A stretch of 64,000 nucleotides of DNA from Mariniblastus fucicola (lineage in GTDB: Bacteria > Planctomycetota > Planctomycetia > Pirellulales > Pirellulaceae), in contig NZ_CP042912.1 of assembly GCF_008087665.1 (NCBI RefSeq), positions 5,084,001-5,148,000 on the forward strand. The letters run 5' to 3'. A program made the position numbers and the translations under genes. How positions within the stretch are numbered: the stretch's first letter is position 1; every line of letters begins with the position of its first letter. This document shows, one piece after another, positions 26,810-35,454 of the stretch. The notes beneath the pieces were generated by a model. It worked only from the letters and a program-made list of their open reading frames with translations. It had not been told where the DNA came from and searched no databases.

Positions 26810-28025
26810 TCTACGACGTGTTTGCCCTGGATGTAGCTGCCTCTGCGATGGCCTGACAACGGCTGCTGATTCCAAAGTGCCTGTCGAAGCACTGTCCTGC
26901 AACGTCGGTGCCGCCTGGTTTGCCGATCGTATTGAAGCGGCTCAAGCAACGCAGAGCCAAACGAAAATTCAGTCACAGATCTCTGACACTCAACTGGCCG
27001 AAGTCCGCGAGCTGCTCGATAAAGCAAATGCGCCGCTGATCACAGGGATTGAAAACCTCTCGACGGCAGCGCAACAGTCTGCAGTCAGAGTCGCGGACCG
27101 TTTCTACGCGGGGATCGATTCGGGCTGGTCCAACGCTGCTCGCGGATCCATGTTTTCGCTCCAACGCTACGGAAAAGTAACCGCAACGCTGGGCGAGGTC
27201 GCCAATCGATCGGACCTGGTGGTGCTTTGGTTCTGCGATCCGGAAACGACGCACCCTCGATTCGTGGAGCGATTTGTTCGTAACGAGGATAAGCCGAAAA
27301 AGCGACTGATTGTGATCGACGAAACGAAAACGGCGACCGCAGTACTGGCTGACGAATTCATCCGTGTCTCTGCCGCGGACGCCCAAACGTTCGCTCAACA
27401 GCTTCGCCTGGAACTCGCCGGTCACCGTGAAAATTCCAGCCTGATCACAGCCATGACTTCGGCGAACTACGGCTCACTCTTCGTTGGAAAACCATCAGGC
27501 GTCGACGCAAATTTTGATGTCACTACTGACCAGTGGTTTCAGCTCGTCCGGTCGCTCAACGACCACACACGGTTTGTGATGGGATCACTTCGTAAGGACC
27601 GCAACGGCATTGGGGCGAACAATGTGCTGGCTTCGCTGTCTGGCTTTCCCGACGCCGTTCGCTTTACCAAGAGCGCCGAGAGCGGACCAAAGCACAACGG
27701 CTTGGAGTACTCGACGACGTCCGTGATCCGACGCCGCGAATGTGACTTGCTGGTCGTGTGTGATATGGGAGTCAGCGAACCTTTTGAAAATCATCTGGAT
27801 GAGGAGACCATTGCTTGGCTGAAATCCATCCCGGTGATCGTCCTTTCTGACCGACCTGCAAGCCAATACCGGACTGCGACGCTTCATTTCGTCACTGGCA
27901 CGCCGGGTTGGACAACGGCTGGAGATTTCGTGCGCACCGACGACGTCCCTATCCCAATGCCGGCGATCGAAGGCACCGATTTGCAAATTGCCCAGCGCCT
28001 GTTCGACGGCTTGATCTCTGGATAG
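26802..28025 (+). CDS. fhcB: Formylmethanofuran dehydrogenase/Fhc subunit B
   Basis: The 407-residue protein matches FmdB/FwdB, called FhcB in bacteria, which belongs to the formyltransferase/hydrolase complex of the tetrahydromethanopterin-dependent C1 pathway known in methylotrophs and planctomycetes. The N-terminus RVCPGCSCLCDGL keeps the Cys cluster that binds [4Fe-4S] in archaeal FwdB, and the remainder follows the molybdopterin-oxidoreductase fold (LVVLWFCDPETTHPR, LLVVCDMG). The start ATG 26802 overlaps the kinase gene by eight bases, implying coupling. The other Fhc subunits are not in this window. Confidence 0.85.
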   Translation: MNSLRRVCPGCSCLCDGLTTAADSKVPVEALSCNVGAAWFADRIEAAQATQSQTKIQSQISDTQLAEVRELLDKANAPLITGIENLSTAAQQSAVRVADRFYAGIDSGWSNAARGSMFSLQRYGKVTATLGEVANRSDLVVLWFCDPETTHPRFVERFVRNEDKPKKRLIVIDETKTATAVLADEFIRVSAADAQTFAQQLRLELAGHRENSSLITAMTSANYGSLFVGKPSGVDANFDVTTDQWFQLVRSLNDHTRFVMGSLRKDRNGIGANNVLASLSGFPDAVRFTKSAESGPKHNGLEYSTTSVIRRRECDLLVVCDMGVSEPFENHLDEETIAWLKSIPVIVLSDRPASQYRTATLHFVTGTPGWTTAGDFVRTDDVPIPMPAIEGTDLQIAQRLFDGLISG

Positions 28026-28169
28026 ATCAGCTCTGCGACGATCTCTGCGTGCAACGGGAACGATTGCACCGCACGACGCCGTGGAAGCGAATCCAACGAA
28101 ACTCACTGTTCGGGTTCAAGGCACCGCGATATATTGCTGACTTCCCAAAACGTCACCGATCGCCATCCC

Positions 28170-30962
28170 ATGAAAACTGACGAAATTCGCCAACGCTATC
28201 TCGATTTTTTCAAATCAAAAGGGCACACCGTCTGCACCAGCGACGTGCTGGTTCCCAAATGGGACCCGACGGTTCTGTTCACGCCCGCGGGAATGAATCC
28301 GTTCAAGGATCACTTTCTGGGGAATGTGGAACTTGAGTTCACACGCGCGACCAGTTCGCAAAAATGCCTTCGAACCGGCGACATTGAAAACGTCGGCCGC
28401 ACGGCCTATCACCACACCTTTTTTGAGATGCTGGGCAACTTCAGCTTTGGTGACTATTTCAAAAAAGACGCCATCCATTGGGCCTGGGAGTTTCTGGTCG
28501 ACAAGCAATGGATGGGGATCGATCCCGAACGCCTGACGGTCACTGTTTACCTGGACGATGACGAAGCCTCCGACATCTGGCACAAGGAAGTCGGCCTGCC
28601 GCTCGATCGCATAGAACGGCTTGGCGAGCACGATAACTTTTGGCCAGCGGGAGCTCCGACCGACGGTCCCGATGGAGTCTGCGGTCCGTGCAGCGAAATT
28701 TTCTTTCATCCCGACGATGGACCTGAATGCGAAATTTGGAATCTGGTTTTTACGCAGTTCAATCGCAGTGGCGATCCGCCAAACAACCTTTCTCCGTTGC
28801 CAAGCAAGAACATTGACACGGGCATGGGCCTGGAGCGAATGGCGGCAACGTTGCAGGGAGTGGAGACGAACTTTCATATCGATTCGCTGCTGCCGATTGT
28901 GCATGCGGCAGCGGAAGTTTGCGGCATCAAATACGAAGCCAACACAGACAACGGTCGTCGCATGCGTCGCATCACGGATCATGTCCGCGCGTGCACGATG
29001 GCGATCCATGAAAATGTCTTGCCGGGAAAAGAAAAAGAAAACTATACGGTTCGCCGATTGCTTCGCCGCGCAGTTTTGCAGGGCTATCAAATCGGACTCC
29101 GCGATCCGTTTTTGGCTCAACTGGTCCCCGCTGTTGTTGATTCGCTCAAAGTTCCCTATCCAGAGCTTGCTCAAACGGTCGACAGTGTTCAGAAAGCGAT
29201 CACGAACGAGGAAAATGACTTTTATCATCTGATCGAAAACAACCTTCGTTTTGTCGAGCAAATGATCGAAGACGCGAAACAAAGCAAGGCCACCGAGATC
29301 GACGCTGCAGAAGCGGCGCGGCTGTTCCAGACTCGCGGCGTTCCACCGGAGTTGACTTCCGAGTTGGCTGCAGAAGCTGAATTGGGTTTCAACTGGGATA
29401 ATTACCAGGCTGAAATGGCCCGGCACGGCGCTGCCAGTGGAACACTGGTCGATGGCGTCATGGGGAACTCCGGACCGATCGACGAGTTCAAGAACAAGCT
29501 GAAAAAGACGACTTTTACCGGATACGATTGCACTTCGGGAACGGCGACGGTGCTCGGGATCGGCGATGTAGAAACTTCGCTGGAAGAAATCGATGCGTCC
29601 AACGGCCAGTGCGTGGTCGTGCTTTCCGAGACTCCGTTTTACGCTCGGTCCGGCGGTCAGGAATCGGACTTTGGCACGCTGACCAATGACGGCGTCGAAT
29701 TCGAAGTCATCGATATGGAGAAAACGGGCGACCTGTTTATCCATGTCGGCGTTGTAAAATCTGGCAAGCTAAAAGTCGGCGACGAAGTGACCGCAACGGT
29801 TGATCCGGAACGTCGCGCCGCTGTTTGTCGTGCTCATTCGGCAACGCATATTTTGCACTACGCATTGCAACAGAATCTTGGCGAACATGCGACGCAACGT
29901 GGCTCGCGAGTCGACGATGACAAACTGCGTTTCGATTTTGCGAACCAGGGAGCCATCCCGAGCGAAACGCTTTCGGCGATTGAAACGATGACGCTGGAGA
30001 AGATCAGCGAAGGCGTCGACGTGAAATGGGAAACTGTATCGCTGGACGATGCCAAGAAGGCCGGAGCGATGATGCTGTTCGGCGAAAAATATCCAGACCC
30101 GGTCCGCATGGTATCGATCGGCGGTTTCAGCAAGGAGCTTTGCGGCGGCACGCATTTGAACAACAGTTCTGACGTGATGGCGTTTGAGATCGTTTCGGAA
30201 TCCGGAACGGCAGCGGGCACGCGACGAATCGAGGCGCTTACCGGAAAGCGTGCGATCGAAAACCAACAGGAAGTCAAAGCCGCGTCACAGGAAGTCGCCA
30301 AACTGCTTGGCGTCGACGCGTCGCAAGTCGGTTCGGCCGTGAAGGGACTGTTCGGCGAAGTTCGCGACCTGAAAAAACAGGCGGCTTCCGGGAAAGCGAA
30401 TTCTAAACCTAACGATACGAAGCTGCCGGCGGTCAATGCGAAAGCGGGCTATCTGGAGATCCGTAATGAGCTCTTTTCAGCGGCGTCGCTGCTGAATGTT
30501 CCGACTTCCGAGATTTCGGCTCGAGTCCAATCGTTGTTGAGCGAGAAACAGTCCTTGTTGGAGCAAATCGAGAAGCTTGCCGTAGCGGCCGAGTTGTCGG
30601 CTGATGACCTGATCGCCGAGGGCGTGCAGAAGGGGGAAGTTTTGGTGATTTCGAAGTCGCTTCCGCTGGCTACGCCGGACCTGATGCGTCAGTTAATCGA
30701 CCAAATTCGGAAGAAAACCAATCCTGTGGCGGTGTTTTTTGCAACTTCACCGGGTCCTGGGAAGGTAATGCTGATCGCTGGCCTGTCGCGAGACCTCGTG
30801 GAACGCGGTATAAAGGCTGGGGATTGGGTCAAAACTGTCGCGCCCGTTGTGGGCGGAAACGGCGGTGGGAAACCGGACCTTGCTCAGGCAGGGGGAAAAA
30901 ATCCGGAGAACATTGAACAGGCGATTCAAGAGGCCGTATCGTTCATTGAATCCAAAATCTAA
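28170..30962 (+). CDS. alaS: Alanyl-tRNA synthetase
   Basis: The 930-residue protein is a full alanyl-tRNA synthetase. The class II catalytic domain comes first (motif 1 region around LVPKWDPTVLFTPAGMNPFK and the later GMGLERMAATLQG as motif 3). The editing domain has the zinc motif SATHILHYAL (HxxxH) and LCGGTHLNN (CxxxH), and a C-terminal oligomerisation/C-Ala region follows. The start at ATG 28170 matches the family N-terminus MKTDEIRQRYLDFF. The length is about 50 residues more than E. coli AlaRS. It charges tRNA-Ala and clears mis-charged Ser or Gly. Confidence 0.97.
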   Translation: MKTDEIRQRYLDFFKSKGHTVCTSDVLVPKWDPTVLFTPAGMNPFKDHFLGNVELEFTRATSSQKCLRTGDIENVGRTAYHHTFFEMLGNFSFGDYFKKDAIHWAWEFLVDKQWMGIDPERLTVTVYLDDDEASDIWHKEVGLPLDRIERLGEHDNFWPAGAPTDGPDGVCGPCSEIFFHPDDGPECEIWNLVFTQFNRSGDPPNNLSPLPSKNIDTGMGLERMAATLQGVETNFHIDSLLPIVHAAAEVCGIKYEANTDNGRRMRRITDHVRACTMAIHENVLPGKEKENYTVRRLLRRAVLQGYQIGLRDPFLAQLVPAVVDSLKVPYPELAQTVDSVQKAITNEENDFYHLIENNLRFVEQMIEDAKQSKATEIDAAEAARLFQTRGVPPELTSELAAEAELGFNWDNYQAEMARHGAASGTLVDGVMGNSGPIDEFKNKLKKTTFTGYDCTSGTATVLGIGDVETSLEEIDASNGQCVVVLSETPFYARSGGQESDFGTLTNDGVEFEVIDMEKTGDLFIHVGVVKSGKLKVGDEVTATVDPERRAAVCRAHSATHILHYALQQNLGEHATQRGSRVDDDKLRFDFANQGAIPSETLSAIETMTLEKISEGVDVKWETVSLDDAKKAGAMMLFGEKYPDPVRMVSIGGFSKELCGGTHLNNSSDVMAFEIVSESGTAAGTRRIEALTGKRAIENQQEVKAASQEVAKLLGVDASQVGSAVKGLFGEVRDLKKQAASGKANSKPNDTKLPAVNAKAGYLEIRNELFSAASLLNVPTSEISARVQSLLSEKQSLLEQIEKLAVAAELSADDLIAEGVQKGEVLVISKSLPLATPDLMRQLIDQIRKKTNPVAVFFATSPGPGKVMLIAGLSRDLVERGIKAGDWVKTVAPVVGGNGGGKPDLAQAGGKNPENIEQAIQEAVSFIESKI

Positions 30963-31038
30963 TCTACAAATTTCGACCCGGCTGGGAACAGAGTTCGCTT
31001 GACCGGTTTAACCTCAAAATCTTATGGAGTTTTCATCA

Positions 31039-32013
31039 ATGCGAACCGCATTCCTTTCTTTGGCCGTTGTTTCACTTTGCCTGGTGACTGCACCGGCCTT
31101 CGCTCAGCAAACACCGCTTGAAGCGAAAGAAAAATCGGTTATCCGTTTCGACGTCAACATGGACAAGATTGTCAATTCGGAACTTGGCAAGCAACTTGAT
31201 CTGCAAGACAAGATGCAAACTCTTCCTGGCGTTGACCCGGAAGAAATGGATCCATCATCAATTTCACGCGTGTTTGGATCACTTAGCCTGCCGGACAACG
31301 TTCAGGCGTTTCAGGGCATGGGGCCCGGTGCTGCACTGCCGATGGAGTTGTTCTCACGCGTTGAGTTCAACAACAGCGAGTCGCTCTCTGGCCTGTTGAA
31401 AAAGATGTCCGAAGAAAGCGAAGAGGTTTCTATCGGTGGCAAGACTTTCATGAAGCAAACTGATCCGGATGCTCCGGAAGGAATGCTGGCTCAGAAGATC
31501 GACGACAAGACGCTTGAAATGGGTACGGAAAAGTATCTGACTCGTGCTGATCGCGAAGTTGCGACCGACGGCTTGAATAAAGCCTGGAAGATGACGCCAG
31601 ATCACGCGGTTCGGATCGTCGTCGACGTCGATGGAATGGCTGCACTGAAAGAAGAGATCATCGACATGGTCGCTCAGACACAGCCAAACGCGATCGCTTA
31701 TGCGGAACTTTTGAACAACATCACCAACCTTCGAATCACTGTCGACCTTGATGGTGACGAGCTGTTGACACTTTGTGCAACTGGAAAAGACGAAGAACTG
31801 GCAGAAGAGTTCGCTGACGGACTCGATTCATTGCTGATGTTCGGAAAAATGGGCTTGGATCCTGCTCGTGCTCCAAACGAAGAAGCAGCTTCTGTCATGA
31901 AGAAAATTGGCGATGCACTCGAAGCGAAGCTTGACGGTACCGAAGTCAGCATTCGCATCCCACGACCTGAAGGCTTCAACGAAGTCGTCGGTGGATTGTT
32001 CCCTGGCTTCTAG
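31039..32013 (+). CDS. Secreted hypothetical protein
   Basis: The 324-residue protein has a clear signal peptide (MRTAFLSLAVVSLCLVTAPA then FAQQ). A GGAG at about 31026 supports the ATG 31039 over the ATG at 31024. The mature part is acidic with alternating helix and strand; SVIRFDVNMDKIVNSELGK suggests a periplasmic globular protein. No conserved catalytic motif is visible and I do not recognise a named family. It is monocistronic and followed by a strong terminator. Function unknown. Confidence 0.75.
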   Translation: MRTAFLSLAVVSLCLVTAPAFAQQTPLEAKEKSVIRFDVNMDKIVNSELGKQLDLQDKMQTLPGVDPEEMDPSSISRVFGSLSLPDNVQAFQGMGPGAALPMELFSRVEFNNSESLSGLLKKMSEESEEVSIGGKTFMKQTDPDAPEGMLAQKIDDKTLEMGTEKYLTRADREVATDGLNKAWKMTPDHAVRIVVDVDGMAALKEEIIDMVAQTQPNAIAYAELLNNITNLRITVDLDGDELLTLCATGKDEELAEEFADGLDSLLMFGKMGLDPARAPNEEAASVMKKIGDALEAKLDGTEVSIRIPRPEGFNEVVGGLFPGF

Positions 32014-32041
32014 GCTACTGCAAAGTCACTTCGATAAACAG

Positions 32042-32073
32042 AAACGGCACTGATTCGCTCAGCGCCGTTTTTT
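32042..32073 (+). terminator. Rho-independent terminator after the 31.0-32.0 kb gene
   Basis: AAACGGCACTGA and TCAGCGCCGTTT form an 11-12 bp stem with one mismatch and a five-base loop, followed by a run of six T. It begins 28 bases after the stop codon of the secreted protein gene. Confidence 0.8.
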
Positions 32074-32137
32074 CGTTTCTATTTTTCAGCTCACGTGCGT
32101 GGTGACATTCGCGGGCGCGTATTTTTTGATCGACGAA

Positions 32138-32401
32138 TTACTGATCGTAGGCGGGAACTGGGGAAGCCAATGCGGCCCATTCGACTTCCAGTTCATTCTC
32201 GATTGACGTCACGCCTTCGATCCCACGAAGCGCTTCCTGAGCCATCTGCTTTTCGAAATACGTTTCGGTAGATCCACAAAGCACAACACGTCCGCGATTG
32301 GTGCGGACCTTGATTCGACGGGAATCCAAATGTGGATTGTGGACGATTGCTTTGGCGATCTGTTGGTGCAGAACAGAAGTTGAGATGGAAGTCAGTTGCA
32401 T
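32138..32401 (-). CDS. BON-domain protein
   Basis: The 87-residue product (ATG 32401) is a single BON domain. It shows LHQQIAKAIVHNPHLDSRRI, the strand VRTNRGRVVLCGST, and GIEGVTSIENELEV, which is the beta-alpha-beta pattern of BON domains that associate with membranes or lipids. No signal peptide is present from this start; the frame is open further upstream but without recognisable content. It is convergent with the secreted hypothetical gene beyond its terminator. Confidence 0.78.
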   Translation of the reverse strand: MQLTSISTSVLHQQIAKAIVHNPHLDSRRIKVRTNRGRVVLCGSTETYFEKQMAQEALRGIEGVTSIENELEVEWAALASPVPAYDQ

Positions 32402-32607
32402 CGTATTGAACAGATTGGGGAGGAGATGAACTTGCGACAGAACTATGTAGCTTGCCGTTAGCGAATGCCGCGATAGAACTTGATTCCAGTCTGGAAATGA
32501 GGGCGCCGCGAGGGAAAATCCCCGCCCACAGAATGCAGAATCCGTACAAACTGCCACAAACTGTCGATCGTCAGAGAAACGCCGCCTGAGTGGCCAGTCG
32601 TCCCGAT

Positions 32608-34299
32608 TTAGATGCCGAACCAGTTGGCAGAACGCACCTTGCGAGATTTTGCAAAGTCCGTCGGGCGTGGCGGCGGAGTGTATTTTCCGTAGCTCTTGAT
32701 TCGCTCAAGCAGGACAAGAATTCGCTCTTTCAAAAACTGATTGAGCAAGTCCTTGTTTTCTCGAACATGGCCCTCGTCATCGAGACAAAGCCGAATCATG
32801 CTTTCCTGTTCCTGGATCCCGCCGTTTCGGAATGAGTCGACCGGACGCATGCTCAGCGTGATCGCTTTTCCAGCGTAACCAGTCGTACGAAACTCAAGCG
32901 ACATCTCATCCTGGCTGGCGAGTTCGTCGTAGATCTCGGACGCGCGATCCAAATCGCCAGACTCAATGTATAGCTCACCCAGACGACATTTGGCGCGGAG
33001 ATTGTACAGCTCAGTTTTGTGCACGTCGGTCGTTGCCGCATTCGGCGGAAAATATTCACCAACTGCTTTCCAGAGCAATTTACGACGCTCGAAATCATCC
33101 GCCGGAATCTCTCTCGAGTTCCAATACGCGGAAAGATATTGTTCTTCGACATCGCACTCCATGGGGACTTCGAGTTCCTCTGCGACTTCGAGGTCATCGT
33201 TGCGAAGATTCTTCAACCCGGAATACTGATCGGCGATCTGACTGCCACCCCACCACGCAACCAGTGAAAGCAAAATCATCGCGGGCACGACCAGCCACAA
33301 CGGCGAATAAGTCCGACGTCCTTTTTTAGGACGAACGAACGACTCCGTTTGCGCGACTTCATGAAGCATCGGAATTCCCGCCACCAGCTCGCGGCTGTGC
33401 ATTTGAACTTCGAACAGCTTCCAGTCAAAACCGTTTGAGGCTTCCACATTGATCGCCTGCAACATCTTCATCAATTGCATTGGCGATTGCGGTCGGTCTT
33501 CCTTTTTCTTGCTTAACATCGCATTGACGATAGTGTCGAGTTCGCCTGGCAAATCGCTGCGATGATCACTGATCAAACCCGGTGTTTCCGAAGTATGCTT
33601 GACCGCGATCACCAGCGGCGAATCTCCGTCGAACGGAGGCTGACCGACAAGCATGTGATAGAGCGTGACTCCGAGCGAGTAGATGTCGCTGCGAATGTCG
33701 ACTTCCGCGCCTTCGATCTGCTCCGGGCTCATGTACAGCGGCGTGCCGACGGTGATCCCGGCTCGCGTCAGTGTATTGTCAGCCTCGTCCCCGACACGTG
33801 CCAGCCCGAAGTCAGCGATCTTGATCTCGCCGTTGGACGTCAACAAAATGTTTTCGGGTTTGATGTCGCGATGCACGACATCGTGTTCGTCGCCTTTTTG
33901 TAACGCCATCGCCGATTGCCGCAAGACGCTTAACGCCATGTCTGGCGGAACCGCTCCGTAACGACCGAGATACTGTTTCAGGTTTCGACCGCGAACGTAT
34001 TCTTGAGCGATAAAGTGAAAACCATTCGCTTGGCCGACTTCAAAAATTTGCACGATGTTGGCATGCACCAAACCGGCTGCAGCTTGAGCCTCACGTTTAA
34101 ATCGGTCGACGTAGCCTTCATCGTTGGCCAGATGCTTCTTCAGAATCTTTAGAGCGACGTTCCGCTTGAGCGACTCCTGGACCGCGAGATAAACGTCTGC
34201 CATTCCGCCAGACCCAAGTCGGCGCAGCAGGCGATAGTCACCGATCTTCAGTCCAGCAAGATCTGAGTGCGATTGAGAATTGTCAGCGAGATGTTCCAT
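32608..34299 (-). CDS. Transmembrane serine/threonine protein kinase
   Basis: The 563-residue protein begins with a kinase domain. All key motifs are intact: RLGSGGMADVYLA, VALKILKK (ATP Lys), VVHRDIKPEN, IADFGLARVG and TPLYMSPEQIEGAE. A Lys-rich segment precedes one membrane helix (SPLWLVVPAMILLSLVAWWGG, about 321-341). The remaining extracytoplasmic part of about 220 residues is helical and Glu-rich. The start at 34299 was chosen because the kinase domain follows at once. This is the second Hanks-type kinase of the window. It differs from the first in the C-terminal domain, so it likely senses a different signal. Confidence 0.9.
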   Translation of the reverse strand: MEHLADNSQSHSDLAGLKIGDYRLLRRLGSGGMADVYLAVQESLKRNVALKILKKHLANDEGYVDRFKREAQAAAGLVHANIVQIFEVGQANGFHFIAQEYVRGRNLKQYLGRYGAVPPDMALSVLRQSAMALQKGDEHDVVHRDIKPENILLTSNGEIKIADFGLARVGDEADNTLTRAGITVGTPLYMSPEQIEGAEVDIRSDIYSLGVTLYHMLVGQPPFDGDSPLVIAVKHTSETPGLISDHRSDLPGELDTIVNAMLSKKKEDRPQSPMQLMKMLQAINVEASNGFDWKLFEVQMHSRELVAGIPMLHEVAQTESFVRPKKGRRTYSPLWLVVPAMILLSLVAWWGGSQIADQYSGLKNLRNDDLEVAEELEVPMECDVEEQYLSAYWNSREIPADDFERRKLLWKAVGEYFPPNAATTDVHKTELYNLRAKCRLGELYIESGDLDRASEIYDELASQDEMSLEFRTTGYAGKAITLSMRPVDSFRNGGIQEQESMIRLCLDDEGHVRENKDLLNQFLKERILVLLERIKSYGKYTPPPRPTDFAKSRKVRSANWFGI

Positions 34300-34341
34300 G
34301 GGCGGCAGCAAGTCAAAAACCTTTTTCCGATCCGTCGAAAT

Positions 34342-34370
34342 ATTATGTTTCACTCGAAACACAAAGACAA
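34342..34370 (-). promoter_or_regulatory. Candidate sigma70-type promoter for the kinase gene
   Basis: On the minus strand TTGTCT (34365-34370) and CATAAT (34342-34347) are separated by exactly 17 bases, about 45 bases upstream of the kinase ATG, in an AT-rich stretch. Each hexamer matches the consensus in four to five positions. It is a sequence match only. Confidence 0.4.
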
Positions 34371-34453
34371 TGACGATCCAAGCGTACGTGAGATTGAGAA
34401 AATGGTTCTGATTTTCCTGAAAAAGATCTTTCTTACGGTAAAAAACCGATTTT

Positions 34454-35155
34454 CTATTTTCGAACCGACGACATTCCTCCATCAATGCCCCAAACTTGCC
34501 CCGTAATCCAGCTACTTTTTTGGCTTAAAAGGAACGCTCCTGCCTCCGCAAGGTCGTCAACACTGCCCGTTCGACCTAACGGATACTTCTCCCCCAGTGC
34601 CTTTGCTTTCTCCGGATCCGCGAAAAACTTTTCAGTCAGCGGAGTATCGGTCAGCGCCGGAGCCAAACAATTCACTCTCGTGTGAGGTGAAAATTCTGCA
34701 GCGAGGGTACGCGTCAAGCCTTCGATTGCCCCCTTCGAAGCGGCAATCGAAGCGTGTGCATGCATCCCCTGAGCAACCGCCACGGTGCTGAAAAGCAATA
34801 CGCTCGATGCGCCATTTTTCTTCAAACCGGAATGCGTTGCCTGCAGAACTTTGACCGCGCCGACAACGTTCAGCTCAAAGTCTTCCCGGAAGATCTCAGG
34901 CTTGAGCGATCGAAATGAACGCAGGTTGATGCTGCCCGGACAATACGCGACGCCGTCGATCGAATTCGGCAACCAGGATTTGTCGACATCATCCGTCGTA
35001 ACATCAAACACATGGTGCGTGACTCCGGGAAGCTGCTCCGCCAGCGCGGATCGACTCAGCACGATCACTTGATGGCCGGCAGCGGACAAACGCTTCGTAA
35101 TCCCCAGACCAATTCCCTTGCTTCCACCGACAACGATAAAGTTTTTTTCGCTCAT
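34454..35155 (-). CDS. Short-chain dehydrogenase/reductase
   Basis: The 233-residue SDR has GGSKGIGLG as the dinucleotide-binding motif, YCPGSINLR in the region of NNAG (diverged), a Ser in LLFSTVAV, and SIAASKGAIEGL where the catalytic Tyr is replaced by Ala (AASK in place of YxxSK spacing) or the Tyr lies elsewhere. The rest follows the classical SDR C-terminus (PALTDTPLTEKF, GQVWGIDGGMSS). The absent canonical YxxxK tyrosine is notable: catalysis may be altered. The gene lies 150 bases upstream of the kinase gene on the same strand; substrate unknown. Confidence 0.83.
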   Translation of the reverse strand: MSEKNFIVVGGSKGIGLGITKRLSAAGHQVIVLSRSALAEQLPGVTHHVFDVTTDDVDKSWLPNSIDGVAYCPGSINLRSFRSLKPEIFREDFELNVVGAVKVLQATHSGLKKNGASSVLLFSTVAVAQGMHAHASIAASKGAIEGLTRTLAAEFSPHTRVNCLAPALTDTPLTEKFFADPEKAKALGEKYPLGRTGSVDDLAEAGAFLLSQKSSWITGQVWGIDGGMSSVRK

Positions 35156-35454
35156 AGCCTGCTTTCGATATCAAAGAACTCAACTATCTCTGACCCGAAA
35201 ACTCGAGCCAACCGTAACGGGTCGCAAAACCGTCCAACTGTTTGACACCGCTGCAAATGGATTGTTCGCCCTCACGCCCTCTCGAACAGCAATCGGGTAA
35301 TCCTTACTTCCCGTTCGCTTTGTGTGACAACTCCAACTCGAACGCGAGATGCTGAAACCAATCACAGAACCGGAATTAAGTGCAGCATCGGCGCATTGAG
35401 TGGCATATTTGAGCGTGCGTCAACAGAAAGTGCAAAACATTCGGAGCGTGGTCG

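Noticed and set aside
28215-29744. Minus-strand 509-codon frame opposite alaS
   Set aside because: Completely antisense to the alanyl-tRNA synthetase, no recognisable content.
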